DNA of 64,000 bases, taken from assembly GCF_002102175.1 (NCBI RefSeq), contig NZ_LQOX01000113.1:1-64000 (forward strand), in the 5' to 3' direction. The position numbers and the translations under genes are program-made. The notes beneath the pieces are model-generated. The model was not told the DNA's origin, ran no database searches, and saw nothing but the letters and a program-made list of their open reading frames with translations. Shown here in pieces: positions 1-9,217 of this stretch; positions within the stretch are counted from its first letter, which is position 1, and each line of letters starts with the position of its first letter. This DNA comes from Mycobacterium gastri (GTDB taxonomy: Bacteria; Actinomycetota; Actinomycetes; Mycobacteriales; Mycobacteriaceae).

Positions 1-185
1 CACCAAACCCCCGCATTTACCCCCACCACAAACCCGTGTCGGCCACCCAACCACGATCAAAAAAACAGGATCGCCGGTGCCGGATGCGTACCGTGTCTTC
101 GTCGCTCGTTGGCAGCCGCAGGCGGGTGCGTCGCGGGCGCCGCTACCCCGCAGCAAACAGTCGGCGCGGTGAAATCCGGGTGCCG

Positions 186-1568
186 TTAGCAGCAGCCCTT
201 GAGCCGGACCCCCAGATAATCGGCGACCTTGTCGATCGCGATCCGTTCTTGGGTCATGGCATCGCGCTCGCGCACCGTGACGGCGTTGTCCTCGAGCGAG
301 TCGAAGTCGACCGTTACACAGAATGGAGTCCCGATCTCGTCCTGGCGCCGGTAGCGACGCCCGATGGCGCCCGCATCGTCGAAGTCGATGTTCCAGCAGG
401 TGCGCAATTCGGCGGCGAGGTCGCGGGCCTTGGGGCTCAAATCCGCATGGCGGGACAGCGGTAGCACCGCGGCCTTGACCGGGGCCAGCCGCGGATCCAG
501 TCGCAGTACCGTCCGCTTCTCCATCGCGCCCTTGGCATTCGGGGCCTCGTCCTCGCTGTACGCGTCGATCAAGAAGGCCATGAACGACCGGGTCAGGCCC
601 GCTGCCGGTTCGATGACATACGGCGTATACCGAGTGTCGTTGACCTGGTCATAGAAGTTCAGATCGGTACCGGAATGGTTTGAATGCGTCGACAAGTCGA
701 AGTCGGTGCGGTTGGCGACACCTTCCAGCTCACCCCATGGGTTGCCGAGGAAGCCGAATTTGTACTCGATGTCGACGGTGCGGTCGGAGTAGTGCGACAG
801 CTTGTCCTTGGGGTGCTCCCACAGGCGCAGGTTCTGCGGATCGATGCCCAGGTCGACGTACCACTGCAGCCGGGTGTCGATCCAATACTGGTGCCATTCC
901 TTGGCTGTCGACGGCTCGACGAAGAACTCCATCTCCATCTGCTCGAACTCGCGGGTGCGGAAGATGAAATTGCCGGGGGTGATCTCGTTGCGGAAGCTCT
1001 TGCCGATCTGGCCGATGCCGAACGGCGGCTTCTTGCGGGACGTCGTCATAACGTTGGCAAAGTTGATGAAGATGCCCTGTGCGGTTTCCGGCCGCAGATA
1101 GTGCAACCCCTCCTCGGTCTCGATTGGTCCGAGGTAGGTCTTGAGCATCATGTTGAATTCGCGCGGCTCCGTCCACTGGCCGGGCTCGCCGGTGTCCGGG
1201 TCGCGAATATCGGCCAGCCCGTTGGGCGGCGGATGCCCGTGTTTTGCCTCGTAGGCTTCGATCAGATGGTCGGCCCGGTAGCGCTTGTGGGTGATGAGCG
1301 ACTCGACCAGCGGATCATGGAAGACATCCACATGGCCCGAGGCAACCCATACCTCGCGCGGCAAGATGATCGACGAATCGATACCCACCACGTCGTCGCG
1401 GCCGGTGACCACCGACCGCCACCATTGCCGTTTGATGTTCTCTTTGAGTTCCACCCCCAGCGGGCCGTAGTCCCACGCCGACTTTGTACCGCCGTAGATT
1501 TCACCGGACGGATAGACGAAGCCGCGCCGTTTGGCCAGGTTCACCACAGTGTCGATGACAGACGCCAC
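186..1568 (-). CDS. glyS: Glycyl-tRNA synthetase (class II, dimeric type)
   Basis: Charges tRNA-Gly with glycine in the cytoplasm. The 460-residue protein is of the eukaryote-like alpha2 type normal for actinobacteria and shows the class II motifs: RPETAQGIF near residue 160, the motif 2 region [10 protein letters not shown] near 191 and motif 3 GLTRSFMAF near 326. The frame stays open 20 codons further upstream, but I place the start at GTG 1568. The protein then begins [15 protein letters not shown], as orthologues do, and AAGGGAG lies about 11 bases upstream. It is transcribed away from smtB; the 200-base gap between them holds a candidate SmtB operator. Orthologue of Rv2357c by my recollection of the sequence. 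The 185 bases to its left hold nothing I can recognise. Confidence 0.96.
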   Translation of the reverse strand: MASVIDTVVNLAKRRGFVYPSGEIYGGTKSAWDYGPLGVELKENIKRQWWRSVVTGRDDVVGIDSSIILPREVWVASGHVDVFHDPLVESLITHKRYRADHLIEAYEAKHGHPPPNGLADIRDPDTGEPGQWTEPREFNMMLKTYLGPIETEEGLHYLRPETAQGIFINFANVMTTSRKKPPFGIGQIGKSFRNEITPGNFIFRTREFEQMEMEFFVEPSTAKEWHQYWIDTRLQWYVDLGIDPQNLRLWEHPKDKLSHYSDRTVDIEYKFGFLGNPWGELEGVANRTDFDLSTHSNHSGTDLNFYDQVNDTRYTPYVIEPAAGLTRSFMAFLIDAYSEDEAPNAKGAMEKRTVLRLDPRLAPVKAAVLPLSRHADLSPKARDLAAELRTCWNIDFDDAGAIGRRYRRQDEIGTPFCVTVDFDSLEDNAVTVRERDAMTQERIAIDKVADYLGVRLKGCC

Positions 1569-1663
1569 GCGGTACCGCACTCCCTTCCCGAATTGGGCAA
1601 CTACATGCAGCGGGCAATCACTGCGCACGAACCTCAGTCATGGTAACGATCTACCGGCGGTTC

Positions 1664-1691
1664 TTTGACATGCACCATCACGCATGTGACA
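1664..1691. promoter_or_regulatory. Candidate SmtB operator (inverted repeat) upstream of smtB-zur
   Basis: Perfect 6-base arms ACATGC (1668-1673) and GCATGT (1682-1687) are separated by 8 bases and extend imperfectly to TGACATGC and GCATGTGACA. The site lies about 80 bases before smtB and about 100 before the glyS start. ArsR/SmtB repressors bind such interrupted palindromes in their own promoters, and the M. tuberculosis Rv2358-furB operon is autoregulated by SmtB. Assignment to SmtB is inference. Confidence 0.5.
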
Positions 1692-1770
1692 GTGGAGGAC
1701 AGCCGCAGGGGTTCGCGAGCTGTTCGCGACGAGCGGTCCCGATGCCACTACGTCTCGAGGTGGTTCAGAT

Positions 1771-2163
1771 ATGGCGACGCCCCCCGCTACGCCTGTCGCC
1801 GTCGACGACCTAGTCGGTCATCATGAGCACGGCGCCCGCAGCTCGTCGGGGCATCCTGCCCTCCCCGCACCCCCGCCACGGGAAATTCTCGACGCCGCCG
1901 GCGAGTTGCTGCGCGCGCTGGCCGCACCGGTACGCATCGCCATCGTGTTGCAATTGCGCGAATCGCAACGTTGTGTGCATGAACTCGTCGATGCGCTGGG
2001 TGTACCGCAACCACTGGTCAGTCAGCATTTGAAGATCCTCAAGGCAGCGGGAGTCGTCACCGGAGAGCGGTCGGGCCGTGAAGTGCTGTACCGGCTTGCC
2101 GACCATCACCTTGCGCATATCGTCGTCGACGCGGTCACCCACGCCAGTGAGGAGTCGCCATGA
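1771..2163 (+). CDS. smtB: ArsR/SmtB-family zinc-responsive repressor
   Basis: 130-residue winged-helix metal sensor, orthologue of Rv2358. It represses its own operon when zinc is low and releases DNA when zinc binds. The helix-turn-helix spans about residues 71-91 (ELVDALGVPQPLVSQHLKIL). The C-terminal helix carries an exact alpha5 zinc motif D-x-H-x10-H-x2-E, formed by D111, H113, H124 and E127, so the sensor looks functional. The N-terminal 35 residues are His/Pro-rich and poorly conserved. Its stop overlaps the zur start (ATGA), so the two repressors are translationally coupled. In M. tuberculosis this pair forms a zinc cascade: SmtB controls Zur, and Zur controls zinc uptake and ribosomal paralogue genes. 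Confidence 0.93.
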   Translation: MATPPATPVAVDDLVGHHEHGARSSSGHPALPAPPPREILDAAGELLRALAAPVRIAIVLQLRESQRCVHELVDALGVPQPLVSQHLKILKAAGVVTGERSGREVLYRLADHHLAHIVVDAVTHASEESP

Positions 2164-2552
2164 CCGGACCCAGTGTCCGGTCCACCCGCCAGCGGGCGGC
2201 GATCTCGACGCTACTGGAGACGGTCGACGATTTCCGCTCGGCACAGGAATTGCACGACGAACTACGCCGCCGCGGCGAAAACATCGGTCTGACCACCGTC
2301 TATCGCACCCTGCAGTCGATGGCTGCCGCGGGCGTGGTTGACACGCTGCGCACCGACACCGGTGAGTCGGTCTACCGCCGCTGCTCGGAACATCACCACC
2401 ATCATCTGGTGTGCCGCAGCTGTGGCTCCACCATCGAGGTGGCAGACCACGAAGTGGAGGCCTGGGCCGCGGAAGTGGCTGCTAGGCATGGGTTTTCCGA
2501 CGTCAGCCACACCATCGAGATCTTCGGCACCTGCGCAGACTGCCGGTCCTGA
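2160..2552 (+). CDS. zur: Zinc uptake regulator (Fur family)
   Basis: 130-residue Fur-family repressor (FurB/Zur, Rv2359 orthologue) that shuts off zinc-import and zinc-sparing genes when zinc is plentiful. The N-terminal winged helix contains GLTTVYRTLQ at about 43-52. The metal region has a run of five histidines at 78-82 and two structural pairs, C85-x2-C88 and C125-x2-C128, which build the Cys4 site typical of Zur. It overlaps smtB by 4 bases. Downstream it converges on the Rv2360c-like gene, with 68 bases between them. Confidence 0.95.
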   Translation: MTGPSVRSTRQRAAISTLLETVDDFRSAQELHDELRRRGENIGLTTVYRTLQSMAAAGVVDTLRTDTGESVYRRCSEHHHHHLVCRSCGSTIEVADHEVEAWAAEVAARHGFSDVSHTIEIFGTCADCRS

Positions 2553-2620
2553 AATTCGGCGCGCGCTGCCACACCGCGAAGTCCTCCTCGAACTTTTCCG
2601 CGTTGCCGTCGATCTCGGCG

Positions 2621-3058
2621 TCAGGGAACCGCGGCAATCAACGCGTCGCGTACCTGGACGCCGGTGTCGAGCACCAGCAGGATCAAGGTACGCAGCGCGT
2701 CGTCGCTCAGTCCGGCGCCGGGAAAGTTGTACCGCAGCATCACGTCCCCGGTTTTGGACGCTGTCTTGGCGGCCGCCTTGGCCGCACCCCTGGCCGCGGT
2801 CTTCTCCAGCACGGTGACCGCGCCGAAGTTGACGTCGCGCGCCTGCTTGGCCGCCCGATCGCGAATCTTCCTGGTCAGCGGCAGGTCCCAGGCCAATATC
2901 TGGGTGAGCGACACCAACTCGAGGCCCTCGGTGATGCTCACCACCCGCAACGAAGCGAACGTGCCGTTATGGCGGACCGTCAACGCGCCGTCGGGTTCCT
3001 GCTCGACGGAAAGGACGTCAGGCAGAATCGATGCCAGCCGCTGCTGCAGTGAGGGCAC
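2621..3058 (-). CDS. Conserved mycobacterial protein of unknown function (Rv2360c-like)
   Basis: I choose GTG at 3058, whose G is the last base of the uppS TAG stop (TAGTG). This gives 145 residues and tight coupling to uppS. The frame is open upstream to 3112, but that lies inside uppS. The protein is soluble, with no signal peptide or membrane segment. A beta-rich first half (VRHNGTFASLRVV) is followed by an Ala/Lys-rich stretch and a helical C terminus. It matches what I remember of Rv2360c. No catalytic motif is evident and I assign no function. Its place behind recO-uppS suggests only co-expression. Confidence 0.8.
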   Translation of the reverse strand: MPSLQQRLASILPDVLSVEQEPDGALTVRHNGTFASLRVVSITEGLELVSLTQILAWDLPLTRKIRDRAAKQARDVNFGAVTVLEKTAARGAAKAAAKTASKTGDVMLRYNFPGAGLSDDALRTLILLVLDTGVQVRDALIAAVP

Positions 3059-3957
3059 TAGGCGCTCCCGAACCGTCGATTGCGGGAAGCGTACTCCTCG
3101 CAGGCCGCCCACAAATCGCGGCGGTCATAGTCGGGCCACAACTTGTCCTGGAATATGTACTCGGCGTAAGCGGCCTGCCACAACATGAAATTGCTGGACC
3201 GCTGCTCCCCCGAGGTCCGCAGAAACAGGTCGACGTCGGGGATGTCGGGGCGCTGCATGTGACGGGAGATGGTGGACTCGCTGATCCGGTCCGGACTGAG
3301 CCGGCCGGCGGCCACCTCACGAGCGATTTCCCTTGTGGCTTCGGCGATTTCGGTGCGGCCACCGTAGTTGACACAGTAGTTGATGGTGATGACGTCGTTG
3401 TGCCTGGTCAGCTGCTCGGCTATGGCCAGTTCGTTGATGACGCTGCGCCACAGCCGGGTCCGGGAACCCACCCACCGGATCCGGACACCCATCTCGTTGA
3501 GGTTCTCCCGTCGTCGTCGCACCACGTCACGGTTGAATCCCATCAGGAAGCGGACCTCCTCGGCCGAACGCTTCCAATTCTCGGTGGAGAAGGCGTAAAG
3601 ACTGAGCCACTTGATTCCCAGTTCCACCGCGCCGCAAGCGATGTCGATCACCACCGCCTCGCCCATCTTGTGGCCCTCGGTGCGACGCAGGCCACGCTGG
3701 GTAGCCCACCGGCCGTTACCGTCCATCACGATGGCGACATGATTGGGCAACCGGTCAGCCGGAATTCGGGGCGCAGCCGCCTTCGAAATGTGCTGCGGCG
3801 GCCGGCGCGGGCCGCCGTCGGGCGACGGCGGCAATGCCGGGAAGACAACCGGCCACGTCGAGGTGTCGGGGAAGGTCGGGTAGTCGTCCGGCGCGGGGGG
3901 CAGCTGCGGGAAGTCGGTGGACGTCAGCTTTTGTTCGGCCTTTCTAGCCACGTTCAC
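3058..3957 (-). CDS. uppS: Decaprenyl diphosphate synthase (cis-prenyltransferase)
   Basis: Adds isopentenyl diphosphate units in cis to a short allylic primer to make decaprenyl diphosphate, the lipid carrier for peptidoglycan, arabinogalactan and lipoarabinomannan synthesis. The 299-residue protein has the cis-prenyltransferase pocket [13 protein letters not shown] (D79 binds Mg), the [12 protein letters not shown] region and the conserved C-terminal [16 protein letters not shown] Pro-rich N-terminal extension of about 70 residues is typical of the mycobacterial long-chain enzyme (Rv2361c). The GTG start at 3957 overlaps the recO stop as GTGA; a second GTG at 3951 is also possible and aligns better with the remembered M. 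tuberculosis start. Confidence 0.94.
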   Translation of the reverse strand: MNVARKAEQKLTSTDFPQLPPAPDDYPTFPDTSTWPVVFPALPPSPDGGPRRPPQHISKAAAPRIPADRLPNHVAIVMDGNGRWATQRGLRRTEGHKMGEAVVIDIACGAVELGIKWLSLYAFSTENWKRSAEEVRFLMGFNRDVVRRRRENLNEMGVRIRWVGSRTRLWRSVINELAIAEQLTRHNDVITINYCVNYGGRTEIAEATREIAREVAAGRLSPDRISESTISRHMQRPDIPDVDLFLRTSGEQRSSNFMLWQAAYAEYIFQDKLWPDYDRRDLWAACEEYASRNRRFGSA

Positions 3958-4703
3958 CTACCTGCCCGATGGTAGGTCCGCTCCACCAGCGGCAACGTCT
4001 TGAGCTGACGTTCCAGGTGCCATTGCAGGTGCGCGGCCACCAACCCGCTGACGTAGCCGCGATGCGATTGCGGCGCCTGCTCGGCGGCCGCCCAATCGCC
4101 GTCGTGCAAGGCGGACATCAACTCCAGCACGCCCAGCGGCGGTGTCGTCGCACCGGCGGGGCGACAGTGCGCGCACACGCTGCCCCCGGCGGCGATGTGA
4201 AACGCCCGATGCGGCCCGGGTGTGGCGCAGCGAGCGCATTCGGTCAGTGCCGGCGCCCAGCCGGCGATACCCATGGCACGGAGCAGATAGGCGTCCAACA
4301 GCAGGTCGCGAGGACGACGTCCGTCCGCGACCGCCCGCAACGCGCCCACCGTGAGCCGGTGCAGGGCCGGGGCGGGCGCCCGCTCTTCACCGGCGAGGCG
4401 TTCGGCGGTTTCCAGCATCGCGCACCCGCAGGTGTACCGGCCGTAGTCGCTGACGATGTCGGTGGCGAAGGCATCGATGGCGACGACCTGGGTGACGATG
4501 TCGAGGTTACGGCCGGGGTGCAGTTGCGCGTCGATATGAGCGAACGGCTCCAGCCGGGCACCGAATTTGCTGCGGGTGCGACGTACTCCTTTGGCCACCG
4601 CACGAACCAGCCCGTGGTCGCGGGTCAGCAGGGTGACGATCCGGTCGGCTTCGCCGAGCTTGTGCTGGCGCAGCACAACAGCCCGGTCTCGATATAGCCG
4701 CAT
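3954..4703 (-). CDS. recO: DNA repair protein RecO
   Basis: RecFOR mediator that helps load RecA on gapped DNA. I take ATG 4703 ([13 protein letters not shown]), matching orthologues; the longer open frame to 4829 runs across the amiA2 start. The N-terminal OB fold covers about residues 1-80. A zinc-ribbon-like set is visible in the helical second half: C-x2-C in ECARCATPG and C-x2-C in VCAHCRPAG. At 249 residues it ends shortly after [12 protein letters not shown], whereas the M. tuberculosis protein I recall (about 265) continues some 16 residues. The tail therefore appears trimmed. It is translationally coupled to uppS and divergent from amiA2, with 61 bases between the starts. Confidence 0.93.
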   Translation of the reverse strand: MRLYRDRAVVLRQHKLGEADRIVTLLTRDHGLVRAVAKGVRRTRSKFGARLEPFAHIDAQLHPGRNLDIVTQVVAIDAFATDIVSDYGRYTCGCAMLETAERLAGEERAPAPALHRLTVGALRAVADGRRPRDLLLDAYLLRAMGIAGWAPALTECARCATPGPHRAFHIAAGGSVCAHCRPAGATTPPLGVLELMSALHDGDWAAAEQAPQSHRGYVSGLVAAHLQWHLERQLKTLPLVERTYHRAGR

Positions 4704-4764
4704 CCCCATAGTTTCGCACCCCGCCGCGACATCGCGGGTATCCGCGCCGATAGTCTCGTACCCC

Positions 4765-6264
4765 GTGGTTGGCGCTTCTGGGTCCGCTTCCGGGGCCGTT
4801 TCCGGGTCCGGTAACCAGCGCTTGCCCACCTTGACCGATCTTCTCTATCAGCTGGCCAACGGCTCGGTGACCTCCGTCGAGCTGGTAGGCCGATCCCTGC
4901 GCGAGATCCAGGCGAGCCAGTCCACGTTGAACGCATTCCGGGTGGTACTCACCGAGTCGGCCCTGGCCGACGCGGCCGCGGCAGACCGGCGACGGGCGGC
5001 TGGCGACACCGGACCGCTGCTGGGCATCCCGATCGCGGTCAAAGACGACGTCGACGTTGCTGGAGTGCCCACCGCCTACGGCACCCAGGGGTATGTCGCT
5101 CCCGCCACCGCGGATTCGGAGGTCGTCCGGCGGCTCAAGGCGGCCGGGGCGGTGATCGTCGGCAAGACCAACACCTGTGAGCTGGGCCAGTGGCCATTCA
5201 CCAGCGGGCCCGGGTTCGGACACACCCGCAACCCGTGGGCGCGCCGGCATACACCGGGCGGATCGTCGGGCGGCAGTGCGGCCGCAGTGGCCGCGGGCCT
5301 GGTCACCGCGGCGATCGGCTCCGACGGGGCCGGCAGCATCCGGGTTCCCGCGGCGTGGACCAACTTGGTGGGCATCAAACCGCAGCGCGGCCGCATCTCC
5401 ACCTGGCCGCTGCCGGAGGCGTTCAATGGCATCACGGTCAACGGTGTGCTGGCCCGCACGGTGGCCGATGCGGCGCTGGTGCTGGATGCGGCGTCGGGCA
5501 ATGTCGAGGGCGATCTGCACCGGCCGCCGCCGGTGACCGCATCCGACTACGTCGGCATCGCCCCCGGTCCGCTGAAGATCGCCCTGTCGACCCGGGCTCC
5601 TTTCAACGGTTTTCGGGCAAAGTTGCATCCGGAGATCCTGGCCGCGACGCGTCAGGTGGGCGAACAGCTGCAGCTGCTCGGCCACACCGTGGTACGCGGC
5701 AACCCCGACTACAGCGTGCAGATGTCGTGGGACTTTCTTGCCCGGTCCACCGCCGGATTGTGGGAGTGGGCGCAGCGGCTGGGCGACGGCGTCACGCTGG
5801 ACCCCCGCACGGTTTCCAACCTGCGCACCGGGCACATGCTTTCCCAGGCCATCCTGCGCAGCGCGCGCCGCCACGAAGCCGCCGCGCAGCGGCGAGTGGG
5901 CTCGATCTTCAACATCGTCGACGTGGTGCTGGCACCGACCACCGCGCAGCCCCCGCCGCTGGCGCACGCGTTCGACCAGATGGGCGGGCTGGCCACCGAC
6001 CGCGCCATCATCGCGGCATGCCCTTACACCTGGCCGTGGAATCTGCTGGGCTGGCCGGCCATCAACGTGCCCGCGGGGTTCACCGCCGAGGGCCTGCCGA
6101 TCGGTGTTCAACTCATGGGACCGGCCAACAGCGAAGGCATGCTGATCTCGCTGGCCGCCGAGCTGGAAGCCGTCAGCGGCTGGGCGGCCAAGCAGCCGAC
6201 CGTCTGGTGGGACGACGGCACCGACACTCCCGCCCCGCACAGCGTCTACCCGCCACAGCATTAG
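4765..6264 (+). CDS. amiA2: Amidase (amidase signature family)
   Basis: 499-residue amidase-signature hydrolase, orthologue of Rv2363. It would hydrolyse carboxamides; the natural substrate is unknown. The Ser-cisSer-Lys triad is visible: Lys in GIPIAVKDDVDV, then the Gly/Ser stretch GGSSGGSAAAVAAG that holds the cis-Ser, followed by GSDGAGSIRVPA with the nucleophile. I start at GTG 4765 (VVGASGSASG), which matches the M. tuberculosis start; the frame is open to 4567 but that overlaps recO. It converges on era, with 21 bases between the stops. No signal peptide. Confidence 0.92.
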   Translation: MVGASGSASGAVSGSGNQRLPTLTDLLYQLANGSVTSVELVGRSLREIQASQSTLNAFRVVLTESALADAAAADRRRAAGDTGPLLGIPIAVKDDVDVAGVPTAYGTQGYVAPATADSEVVRRLKAAGAVIVGKTNTCELGQWPFTSGPGFGHTRNPWARRHTPGGSSGGSAAAVAAGLVTAAIGSDGAGSIRVPAAWTNLVGIKPQRGRISTWPLPEAFNGITVNGVLARTVADAALVLDAASGNVEGDLHRPPPVTASDYVGIAPGPLKIALSTRAPFNGFRAKLHPEILAATRQVGEQLQLLGHTVVRGNPDYSVQMSWDFLARSTAGLWEWAQRLGDGVTLDPRTVSNLRTGHMLSQAILRSARRHEAAAQRRVGSIFNIVDVVLAPTTAQPPPLAHAFDQMGGLATDRAIIAACPYTWPWNLLGWPAINVPAGFTAEGLPIGVQLMGPANSEGMLISLAAELEAVSGWAAKQPTVWWDDGTDTPAPHSVYPPQH

Positions 6265-6285
6265 CAGCGCTGACCCGTTCGCCGT

Positions 6286-7197
6286 TCAAAATCCCAGCCG
6301 GCCAAGCTGTTTGGGGTCGCGCTGCCAGTTCTTTGCCACCTTGACCCGCAGGTCGAGATAAACCTTGGTCCCCAGCAGTTTCTCGATCTGACCGCGGGCC
6401 GCGGTGCCCACTTGTCGCAGCCGGGCGCCGCCCTTGCCGATGACGATCCCCTTCTGGCTGTCCCGCTCGACGTACAACACAGCGTGCACGTCGATCAGGT
6501 CGTCCCGTCCGTCGCGCGGGCTGACGTCGTCGATCACCACGGCCAGCGAATGGGGCAGTTCGTCATGGACGCCCTCCAAGGCGGCCTCGCGGATGAACTC
6601 CGCCATCAGGACCTCTTCGGGCTCGTCGGTCAGCTCGCCGTCGGGGTAGTACGCCGGGCCGGGCGGCAAAGCCCCGGCCAGCACATCGATCAGCACCTCG
6701 ACCTGCGCTCCGGTCACGGCCGACACCGGGACGATTTCGGTTGCGCCGGGCAGGTTTCCGATCAGCTCACCGACCGCCGAGAGTTGTACGGCCACCCGGT
6801 CTTTGGGCACCTTGTCGATCTTGGTGACGATGACAACCAGTGCTGTGCCGGGTGCCACGGAGCGAATCTGCTCGAGGATCCACCGGTCACCCGGGCCGAT
6901 CGCTTCATCAGCCGGAATGCACAGTCCGATCACGTCGACCTCGGCGTAGGTGGCCCGGACCAGGTCGTTGAGTCGCTTGCCCAGCAGCGTCCGCGGCCGG
7001 TGCAGGCCCGGCGTGTCGACCAGGATCATCTGGAAGTTCTCTCGATGCACGATCCCGCGAATGGTGTGCCGAGTGGTCTGCGGCCGCATCGACGTGATCG
7101 CGACTTTGGCACCCACCAGCGCATTGGTCAGCGTCGACTTTCCGGTGTTCGGCCGGCCGACCAAACAGACGAAGCCGGAACGGAATTCAGCCGTCAT
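6286..7197 (-). CDS. era: Ribosome-assembly GTPase Era
   Basis: Membrane-associated GTPase that binds the 3' end of 16S rRNA and helps mature the 30S subunit. The 303 residues carry G1 GRPNTGKST (14-22), G2 around RPQTTRHTIRG, G3 DTPG (61-64) and G4 TKID (125-128; the usual form is NKxD). The C-terminal KH RNA-binding domain holds the loop IGKGGARLRQ. It is the last gene of the phoH1-ybeY-corC-era run. Its ATG overlaps the stop of the small upstream reading frame (ATGA). Confidence 0.95.
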   Translation of the reverse strand: MTAEFRSGFVCLVGRPNTGKSTLTNALVGAKVAITSMRPQTTRHTIRGIVHRENFQMILVDTPGLHRPRTLLGKRLNDLVRATYAEVDVIGLCIPADEAIGPGDRWILEQIRSVAPGTALVVIVTKIDKVPKDRVAVQLSAVGELIGNLPGATEIVPVSAVTGAQVEVLIDVLAGALPPGPAYYPDGELTDEPEEVLMAEFIREAALEGVHDELPHSLAVVIDDVSPRDGRDDLIDVHAVLYVERDSQKGIVIGKGGARLRQVGTAARGQIEKLLGTKVYLDLRVKVAKNWQRDPKQLGRLGF

Positions 7198-7328
7198 AAC
7201 GGGATTCCGGTGCCGTCGGTGACGATTACCACCGCCATCGGCGACAGCTCCCGTAAGGCCGCGATGCCCGGATCGTCGACGGATCCGGCGACCAGCGCGG
7301 CAGCGTCGAGACCGATCGGCTCAGCCAT
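7194..7328 (-). CDS. Shrunken cytidine-deaminase-like remnant (C-terminal part of Rv2365c)
   Basis: A 44-codon frame that starts inside the end of the upstream CorC-like gene (ATG 7328, 8-base overlap) and ends overlapping the era start (ATGA). The peptide [15 protein letters not shown] then [18 protein letters not shown] resembles the C-terminal half of Rv2365c, a cytidine-deaminase-like protein of about 113 residues that I recall at this position. The N-terminal half with the zinc-binding residues is missing, so it cannot be an active deaminase. The frame and both overlaps are intact, so it may persist as a translational coupler between corC and era. It could equally be called a pseudogene. 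Confidence 0.55.
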   Translation of the reverse strand: MAEPIGLDAAALVAGSVDDPGIAALRELSPMAVVIVTDGTGIPL

Positions 7329-8643
7329 CGGAATCGCCTTCGTCTGGGCGGTCCGCGGAGCCGTCGGTTGCTGCAACTTCTACCGGGCTCACCAAAACGG
7401 TGCCGATCCGCATCCGGCCCCGGTGGTCGCGGCCCTCCTCAGCCTGCAGTCGCAGGCCATGGGATACGACCTCGGCGCCGGGCAGTGGGACGCGGCCCAA
7501 TTCCAATGCCAGCAAACCGCCGACGGTGTCGACGTCGAGATCGCCGTCGAATTCCATGCCGTACAATTCGCCAACATCCTCGATGGGCAGCCGCGCCGAC
7601 ACACGAAATCGTTTGTCGCCCAGGTCTTCTACCGGCGCCGTCTCGGCCTCGTCGTACTCGTCGGCGATCTCACCGACGATTTCCTCCAGCACGTCTTCGA
7701 TACTGACCAGGCCGGCGATGGCGCCGTATTCGTCGACCAGCAGCGCCATGTGGTTACGGTCGCGCTGCATTTCCCGCAGCAACGCGTCCAGCGGCTTGGA
7801 GTCCGGCACGAACACCGCCGGTCGCATGGCGTCGGCCACGGTGCTTTCCCGGTCGCTGTCGGGCGAGAAGAACGTTTGGCGCACAAGGTCTTTCAGGTAA
7901 ACCACGCCGAGAATGTCGTCGACATTCTCGCCGATCACCGGAATGCGGGAATGGCCGCTGCGCACGGCCAGGTTCATCGCCTGAGCCGGTGATTTGTCCC
8001 CTTCGATCCAGATCATCTCGGTGCGCGGCACCATCACCTCGCGGGCTGGCGTGTCGCCGAGTTCGAAGACCGACTCGATCATCTTGCGCTCGTCGGCGGC
8101 AACCACGCCGCGCTGCTGAGCCAGGTCGACGACTTCGCGCAGTTCGACCTCGGAGGCGAACGGCCCGTTGCGAAAGCCCCGGCCCGGGGTGAGCGCGTTT
8201 CCCAGCAGCACCAGCAACCGGCTGATCGGCATCAACAGCCATGAAATCACCTGCAACGGAACGGCGGTGGCCAGCGCGATGGAATAGGCATGCTGGCGGC
8301 CGAGCGTGCGCGGACCCACACCGATGATGACGAAGCTGGTCACCACCATGACGGCCGCGGCCACGAACAACCCGCCGTTGATGTTCAGGTTGTGCCGGAA
8401 GAACACCACCAGCAACGCGGTGGCGGTGATCTCACACACGATCCGCAGCAGCACCACCAAATTGATGTAGCGCGGCCGTTCGACCATCACCTTGAGCAGT
8501 GCCACCGCCCCCGGCCGGGCCTCACGCACCAGCTCCTGCACCCGGGCCAGTGACACGGTGCTGAAAGCGGCATCCAGCGCCGCGAATATTCCGCCCAGTC
8601 CGATCAACAGGATCGCACCGAGCAGCTGAGCAAGACCGGTCAC
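7321..8643 (-). CDS. CorC/HlyC-type membrane protein with CBS pair
   Basis: 440-residue orthologue of Rv2366c, family UPF0053/CorC, linked in other bacteria to Mg or Co efflux; transport by this protein is unproven. The N-terminal DUF21 domain has about four membrane segments in the first 165 residues ([38 protein letters not shown]). A CBS pair follows ([49 protein letters not shown]), then a C-terminal CorC_HlyC domain. I use GTG 8643, which overlaps the ybeY stop (GTGA); the frame is open to 8736. Its C terminus abuts the truncated deaminase frame, so a deletion ended just past this gene. Confidence 0.9.
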   Translation of the reverse strand: MTGLAQLLGAILLIGLGGIFAALDAAFSTVSLARVQELVREARPGAVALLKVMVERPRYINLVVLLRIVCEITATALLVVFFRHNLNINGGLFVAAAVMVVTSFVIIGVGPRTLGRQHAYSIALATAVPLQVISWLLMPISRLLVLLGNALTPGRGFRNGPFASEVELREVVDLAQQRGVVAADERKMIESVFELGDTPAREVMVPRTEMIWIEGDKSPAQAMNLAVRSGHSRIPVIGENVDDILGVVYLKDLVRQTFFSPDSDRESTVADAMRPAVFVPDSKPLDALLREMQRDRNHMALLVDEYGAIAGLVSIEDVLEEIVGEIADEYDEAETAPVEDLGDKRFRVSARLPIEDVGELYGMEFDGDLDVDTVGGLLALELGRVPLPGAEVVSHGLRLQAEEGRDHRGRMRIGTVLVSPVEVAATDGSADRPDEGDSDG

Positions 8644-9176
8644 GACTCGTCGAAGTACCTGGACTTGTCCAACAGCCGGCGGTCTCGTTCGTGCTGGCGG
8701 TCGTGCTGGTAAGCCTCGACCTGGGCGGCCACCCACTCTTCCAGCAACCGCTCCTGCAGGGCGAACATCTCCCGCTCCTCATCCGGCTCGCCGTGGTCGT
8801 AGCCGAGCAGATGCAGCACGCCGTGGATGGTCAACAGCGCCAGCTCATGTCCGAGGCTGTGGCCCGCCGCGGCCGCCTGCTCCGCCGCGAATTCCGGGCA
8901 CAGCACGATGTCGCCGAGCATCGCCGGGCCGGGCTCGGGCGCGTCGGGGCGCCCCCCGGGCTCCAGCTCGTCCATCGGAAAGCTCATCACGTCCGTCGGC
9001 CCGGGCAGATCCATCCAGCGCATGTGCAGGTCGGCCATCGCGGCGGTGTCCAGCAGTACCATCGACAACTCCGCGCCCGGGTTGACGTCCATCTTGTCGA
9101 TGACAAATCGCGCGACGCTGACCAGCTCGGCTTCGGAGACGTCGATGCCCGACTCGTTGGATACTTCAATGCTCAT
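8640..9176 (-). CDS. ybeY: Endoribonuclease YbeY, rRNA maturation
   Basis: Zinc-dependent single-strand endoribonuclease that trims 16S rRNA and takes part in 70S quality control. The 178-residue protein has the diagnostic H-x3-H-x5-H motif in [11 protein letters not shown] (H118, H122, H128). Orthologue of Rv2367c, very similar throughout, with a charged C-terminal tail. The ATG at 9176 is followed by the expected [16 protein letters not shown]. It lies 41 bases after phoH1 and overlaps corC by 4 bases. The order phoH-ybeY-corC-era is conserved in bacteria and couples rRNA processing with ribosome assembly. Confidence 0.95.
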   Translation of the reverse strand: MSIEVSNESGIDVSEAELVSVARFVIDKMDVNPGAELSMVLLDTAAMADLHMRWMDLPGPTDVMSFPMDELEPGGRPDAPEPGPAMLGDIVLCPEFAAEQAAAAGHSLGHELALLTIHGVLHLLGYDHGEPDEEREMFALQERLLEEWVAAQVEAYQHDRQHERDRRLLDKSRYFDES

Positions 9177-9217
9177 AAGATGCTCATAAGATGCTCACGA
9201 GAGTTCTCACGCACTCA

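Noticed and set aside
36..464. 142-residue open frame on the plus strand
   Set aside because: It runs antisense through the end of glyS, has Arg/Gly-rich composition typical of a shadow frame and no domain or ribosome site.
4507..6261. 584-residue open frame antisense to the amidase gene
   Set aside because: High-GC shadow frame; the plus strand encodes a complete amidase-signature enzyme with its triad.
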